A model generated the notes under the pieces. It worked only from the letters and a program-made list of their open reading frames with translations. It did not search any database and had not been told where the DNA came from. Positions 48,301 through 49,590 of a stretch of 49,590 nucleotides of DNA are shown here, one piece after another (the first letter of the stretch is position 1; every line of letters starts with the position of its first letter). The stretch is from Alphaproteobacteria bacterium UBA2903 (GTDB lineage Bacteria; Pseudomonadota; Alphaproteobacteria; CAAGCB01; CAG-977), in contig DEDN01000006.1 in the NCBI GenBank assembly GCA_002349565.1, positions 1-49,590 on the forward strand, in the 5' to 3' direction. A program made the translations under genes and the position numbers.

Positions 48301-48524
48301 TTGACATATCCCGTCAGCAAATGCCCGTAGTGGGGCAAGCCGTTGGCGAACGGAGGACCGTCGTAAAACACATATTCGTTCGACCCTTTTGCCCCCGCGT
48401 CGCGGTTGGCGATGGATTTCGCAAACGTGTCGTCCTTGCGCCAATAATCCAGAATGTCGCGTTCCAGCTGGGGAAAGTCCGCTTTTGCCGAAACGTCGGG
48501 ATAATGTTTTGTTTTTTCCGTCAT
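45387..48524 (-). CDS. ileS: Isoleucyl-tRNA synthetase, type 2 (eukaryote-like)
   Basis: 1,045 aa, longer than the usual bacterial enzyme (about 930-940). The class I signatures are PHYGHLLTG (HIGH-equivalent, about 64-72) and QKLSKRLRNYPDP (KMSKS-equivalent, about residue 600). The CP1 editing domain has WTTTPWTLPSN and GTGIVHIAPGFGEDD. The sequence style (FGWDCHGLPAEMDTEKFLGI, NYPDP after KLSKR) and the lack of a C-terminal Cys4 zinc site place it in the eukaryotic-like ileS2 clade. Members of that clade in other bacteria resist mupirocin. It is single-copy within the window; a GGAG site and a promoter precede it. Confidence 0.93.
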   Translation of the reverse strand: MTEKTKHYPDVSAKADFPQLERDILDYWRKDDTFAKSIANRDAGAKGSNEYVFYDGPPFANGLPHYGHLLTGYVKDIVPRYQTMRGHRVERRFGWDCHGLPAEMDTEKFLGISGRAAISAYGIGKFNETCRERVLMYTNEWKQTVKRQARWVSFDNDYKTMDLNYMESIIWAFKELYKKGLMYEGVRIQPYSWAAETPVSNFETRMDNCYREREDPSVTVMFSLNPAEGETKPVKALAWTTTPWTLPSNLALCVNKEFDYDFYEEDGIQYVLASALVSRYKRELAKAVKVKTVKGAELVGRTYQPLFPYFEGTKNAFQIIQADYVSTEDGTGIVHIAPGFGEDDMIACQPYDIPVVCPVDGKGCFTKEVPDYEGMQVFETNEPIIKRLKVEGKLVRKEMYKHNYPHCWRTDTPLIYKAINSWFVKVTAFRDKMVANNQTINWIPEHIKNGAMGMWLEGARDWSISRNRFWGAPIPVWKSDDPKYPRVDVYGSIAELEKDFGVKVTDLHRPFIDTLVRPNPDDPTGKSMMRRVDDVLDCWFESGSMPFAQVHYPFENKDWFENHSPADFIVEYLAQTRGWFYTLMVMSTALFDRAPFKTCLCHGVVLDENQQKLSKRLRNYPDPTDVFNTLGSDALRWFLVSSPILRGGNLSIDREGKEIAKSSRKALIPLWNAFYFFTLYANAEGLKAKELYAPKDILDRYILAKTRDLVKTLTEELDACNIVSACAAVADFLEIMNNWYIRRSRARFWDVSQGTEAFDTLYTVLVTLSKALAPLLPLTCEYIYRSLTGGESVHLTDYPDYNAFAADDKLAADMDFVRAVCSTAKAIREDRKLRNRLPLASMTVAGAKADALNAYAELIEDEVNVKNLILAQDVSELANQTLYIITPLVGKRLGRYMKDILAASKTTEWSKNADGTLSIAGQTLNPDEFELRLVLKDGNAGQALPDNTAVVVLDTEIRPELEREGIARDFVRVVQQKRKDSGFDVSDRIEVAYASDAPVVLEALKEHEAYIAEQVLAVKFAECSDLDGDVGEVGDDKVTFTVKKA

Positions 48525-48572
48525 ATCGTAAAAATCTCCGACCGATAGAGTTATCCTTTGGATACTTTTTTA

Positions 48573-48600
48573 ATCATATCGCCCTTAAACGTCAATACAA
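48573..48600 (-). promoter_or_regulatory. Promoter of ileS
   Basis: On the minus strand TTGTAT (48600-48595), a 16-base spacer and TATGAT (48578-48573), about 49 bases before the ATG. No T-box-like leader was seen. Confidence 0.45.
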
Positions 48601-48671
48601 TCCTTGACGAAAAGGCAATTTTGGGGGATTCTGATGCTTTAAAAATCACCCTTTGACGAATGGAAAAGACT

Positions 48672-49590
48672 ATGGCTTCGGAAAACGAAATGAACGAAAC
48701 GCTGTTTCTGTCGCAGGAAACTTTGCCCCCCAAATCGGCAAAAGACCGCGTTGCTTTTGTCGCGGCAAGTGTTTTGACTTTTGTGTGGTTCGTTCTGGCA
48801 TGGTCTTTTTTGGGCGTTTCGGGCTGGTGGAGCGCGCGCTACGAAATGACCCCGCCCGAATACTTCAGCTGTTTGGCGGGCGCGCTGAGTCCCGTCGCCT
48901 TTATATGGATTGCCGCGGCGTATTTCGCGTCGGAACGCCGCTATGTCCGCGAAGCCGACGCTTTGCGCCGCTATCTGTCCGAACTGACGTATCCCAACGC
49001 GAAAAACAAACTGTACGTTTCGGGGCTGCTTGACGAACTGAAAGCGCAAGCCGCCGATTTGAACGCGGCATACGCCCAGTTGAAAGCGTATTCGGATTCG
49101 GCTGAAAAAACGTTTGCCGCCCACACGGCGGATATTGCCAAAGCCGCGCAAACATTGTCGGACACGCTGTCCGAAGGAACGGCGGCTTTGGACGGCAAAG
49201 CGCAGGAGCTTGACCGTTTGTGCGCTTTGACCAAAACGCAGACGGACAACAGTCTGAATCTGCTGCGCGAAAACGCGCAGGCTTTGCAAAGCTCCGGCGA
49301 CGAAACCGCCGCCGCGCTGAATGCGGCGGGGGAAAAGCTGGACGCCGAAAAAACGATGCTGCGGCAGACGGGCGACGCTTTGACGGACAACTTGACGCGC
49401 TTGACGGCGGATGTGCGCGAACAAAGTGCCGTTTTGCGCGCCGCGTCGGAAAAAGCGCGGGATATTCTAAGCGAACAGACGGGCATTGCCGCGTCGGAAA
49501 TCGCCAAACACGCCGCGGGTTTGACGGCGGTTGCGGCGGGTGTGCGCGAAAAACTGGCAAAACAAACCGCGGGTGTCGAAAAAAAAATCA
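48672..49590 (+). CDS. Membrane-anchored coiled-coil protein (3' end outside the window)
   Basis: At least 306 aa; the frame is still open at the window end. I start at the ATG at 48672 (GGAAAAG upstream); an in-frame ATG at 48660 is possible. Two membrane segments lie at about 27-47 and 65-86, joined by a short loop with MTPPEYFSCLAGALSPVAFIW, a motif I associate with alphaproteobacterial proteins of this layout. From about 90 onward it is a long Ala/Leu/Glu-rich coiled coil with apolipoprotein-like heptads (AAQTLSDTLSEGTAALDGKA). The layout recalls polar scaffolds such as TipN, but identity is not shown. It is divergent from ileS. Confidence 0.75.
   Translation, partial: MASENEMNETLFLSQETLPPKSAKDRVAFVAASVLTFVWFVLAWSFLGVSGWWSARYEMTPPEYFSCLAGALSPVAFIWIAAAYFASERRYVREADALRRYLSELTYPNAKNKLYVSGLLDELKAQAADLNAAYAQLKAYSDSAEKTFAAHTADIAKAAQTLSDTLSEGTAALDGKAQELDRLCALTKTQTDNSLNLLRENAQALQSSGDETAAALNAAGEKLDAEKTMLRQTGDALTDNLTRLTADVREQSAVLRAASEKARDILSEQTGIAASEIAKHAAGLTAVAAGVREKLAKQTAGVEKKI

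Noticed and set aside
1..49590. CRISPR array, prophage or insertion sequence
   Set aside because: No regular spaced repeats, no integrase, transposase or phage structural genes were seen on either strand.

Overview
This window reads as a chromosome segment of an alphaproteobacterium. The evidence is a CtrA cell-cycle regulator with a TTAA-N7-TTAA site in its own promoter, a LexA gene behind a GAAC-N7-GAAC (alphaproteobacterial type) SOS box, an alphaproteobacterial-style uracil-DNA glycosylase, CarD, and a GDH-180-type glutamate dehydrogenase. Base composition is moderately GC-rich by eye (no computation was run), with clearly AT-rich stretches around 40.6-42.3 kb and inside the 21.9-23.7 kb gene. 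The eukaryote-like cysteine-rich secreted protein and compact gene packing would fit an uncultured host-associated (gut or rumen) lineage; that habitat is inference only.

Layout. 1-4.2 kb (minus): start of a secreted protein, carD, two lipoproteins and a short NAD-glutamate dehydrogenase. 4.3-6.0 kb (plus): a Lys/Pro/Ala-tailed membrane protein and an MscS-type channel. 6.0-15.2 kb (minus): a tightly packed run alaS-alr-mlaE-mlaF-radA-cvpA-cvpA2-tsaB-rimI with overlaps or gaps of a few bases. 15.4-19.0 kb (plus): def, a phosphoethanolamine-transferase-like enzyme, fmt and truA. 19.0-20.7 kb (minus): a SulP anion transporter. 20.9-21.9 kb (plus): a two-gene cassette whose second product looks like a papain-fold (NlpC/P60-like) enzyme. 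21.9-23.7 kb (minus): a membrane acyltransferase preceded by about 320 bases of structured non-coding DNA. 24.0-28.4 kb (minus): an RND efflux pair. 28.5-31.1 kb (minus): a TPR lipoprotein and ispE. 31.2-32.0 kb (plus): uracil-DNA glycosylase. 32.0-34.4 kb (minus): a 790-residue, 110-cysteine secreted protein with a ten-base C tract just after its signal peptide. 34.5-36.5 kb: an orphan gene, a divergent polysaccharide deacetylase, lexA, then tRNA-Glu (TTC). 36.6-37.0 kb: terminators, palindromes and a duplicated tRNA 3' end. 37.0-40.4 kb (minus): an Aas-type fusion of MFS transporter, acyltransferase and acyl-ACP synthetase. 40.4-42.6 kb: a 40-codon ORF and an AT-rich insert with two lipoproteins. 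42.7-45.3 kb: ctrA (minus) divergent from fliI-fliJ (plus). 45.4-48.5 kb (minus): a type-2 (eukaryote-like) ileS. 48.7 kb to the end: a partial membrane-anchored coiled-coil protein.

Most of the window is core: translation and tRNA modification (alaS, ileS, tRNA-Glu, def, fmt, truA, tsaB, rimI), envelope building (alr, mlaEF, ispE, aas, YibQ-like deacetylase, Ept-like enzyme, several lipoproteins), repair (radA, lexA, UDG) and cell cycle/motility (ctrA, fliIJ). The parts most worth a second look are the putatively phase-variable cysteine-rich surface protein, the structured element whose terminator-like hairpin holds the acyltransferase ribosome-binding site, the papain-like cassette at 20.9 kb, the AT-rich lipoprotein island, and the tRNA-Glu 3'-end duplication.
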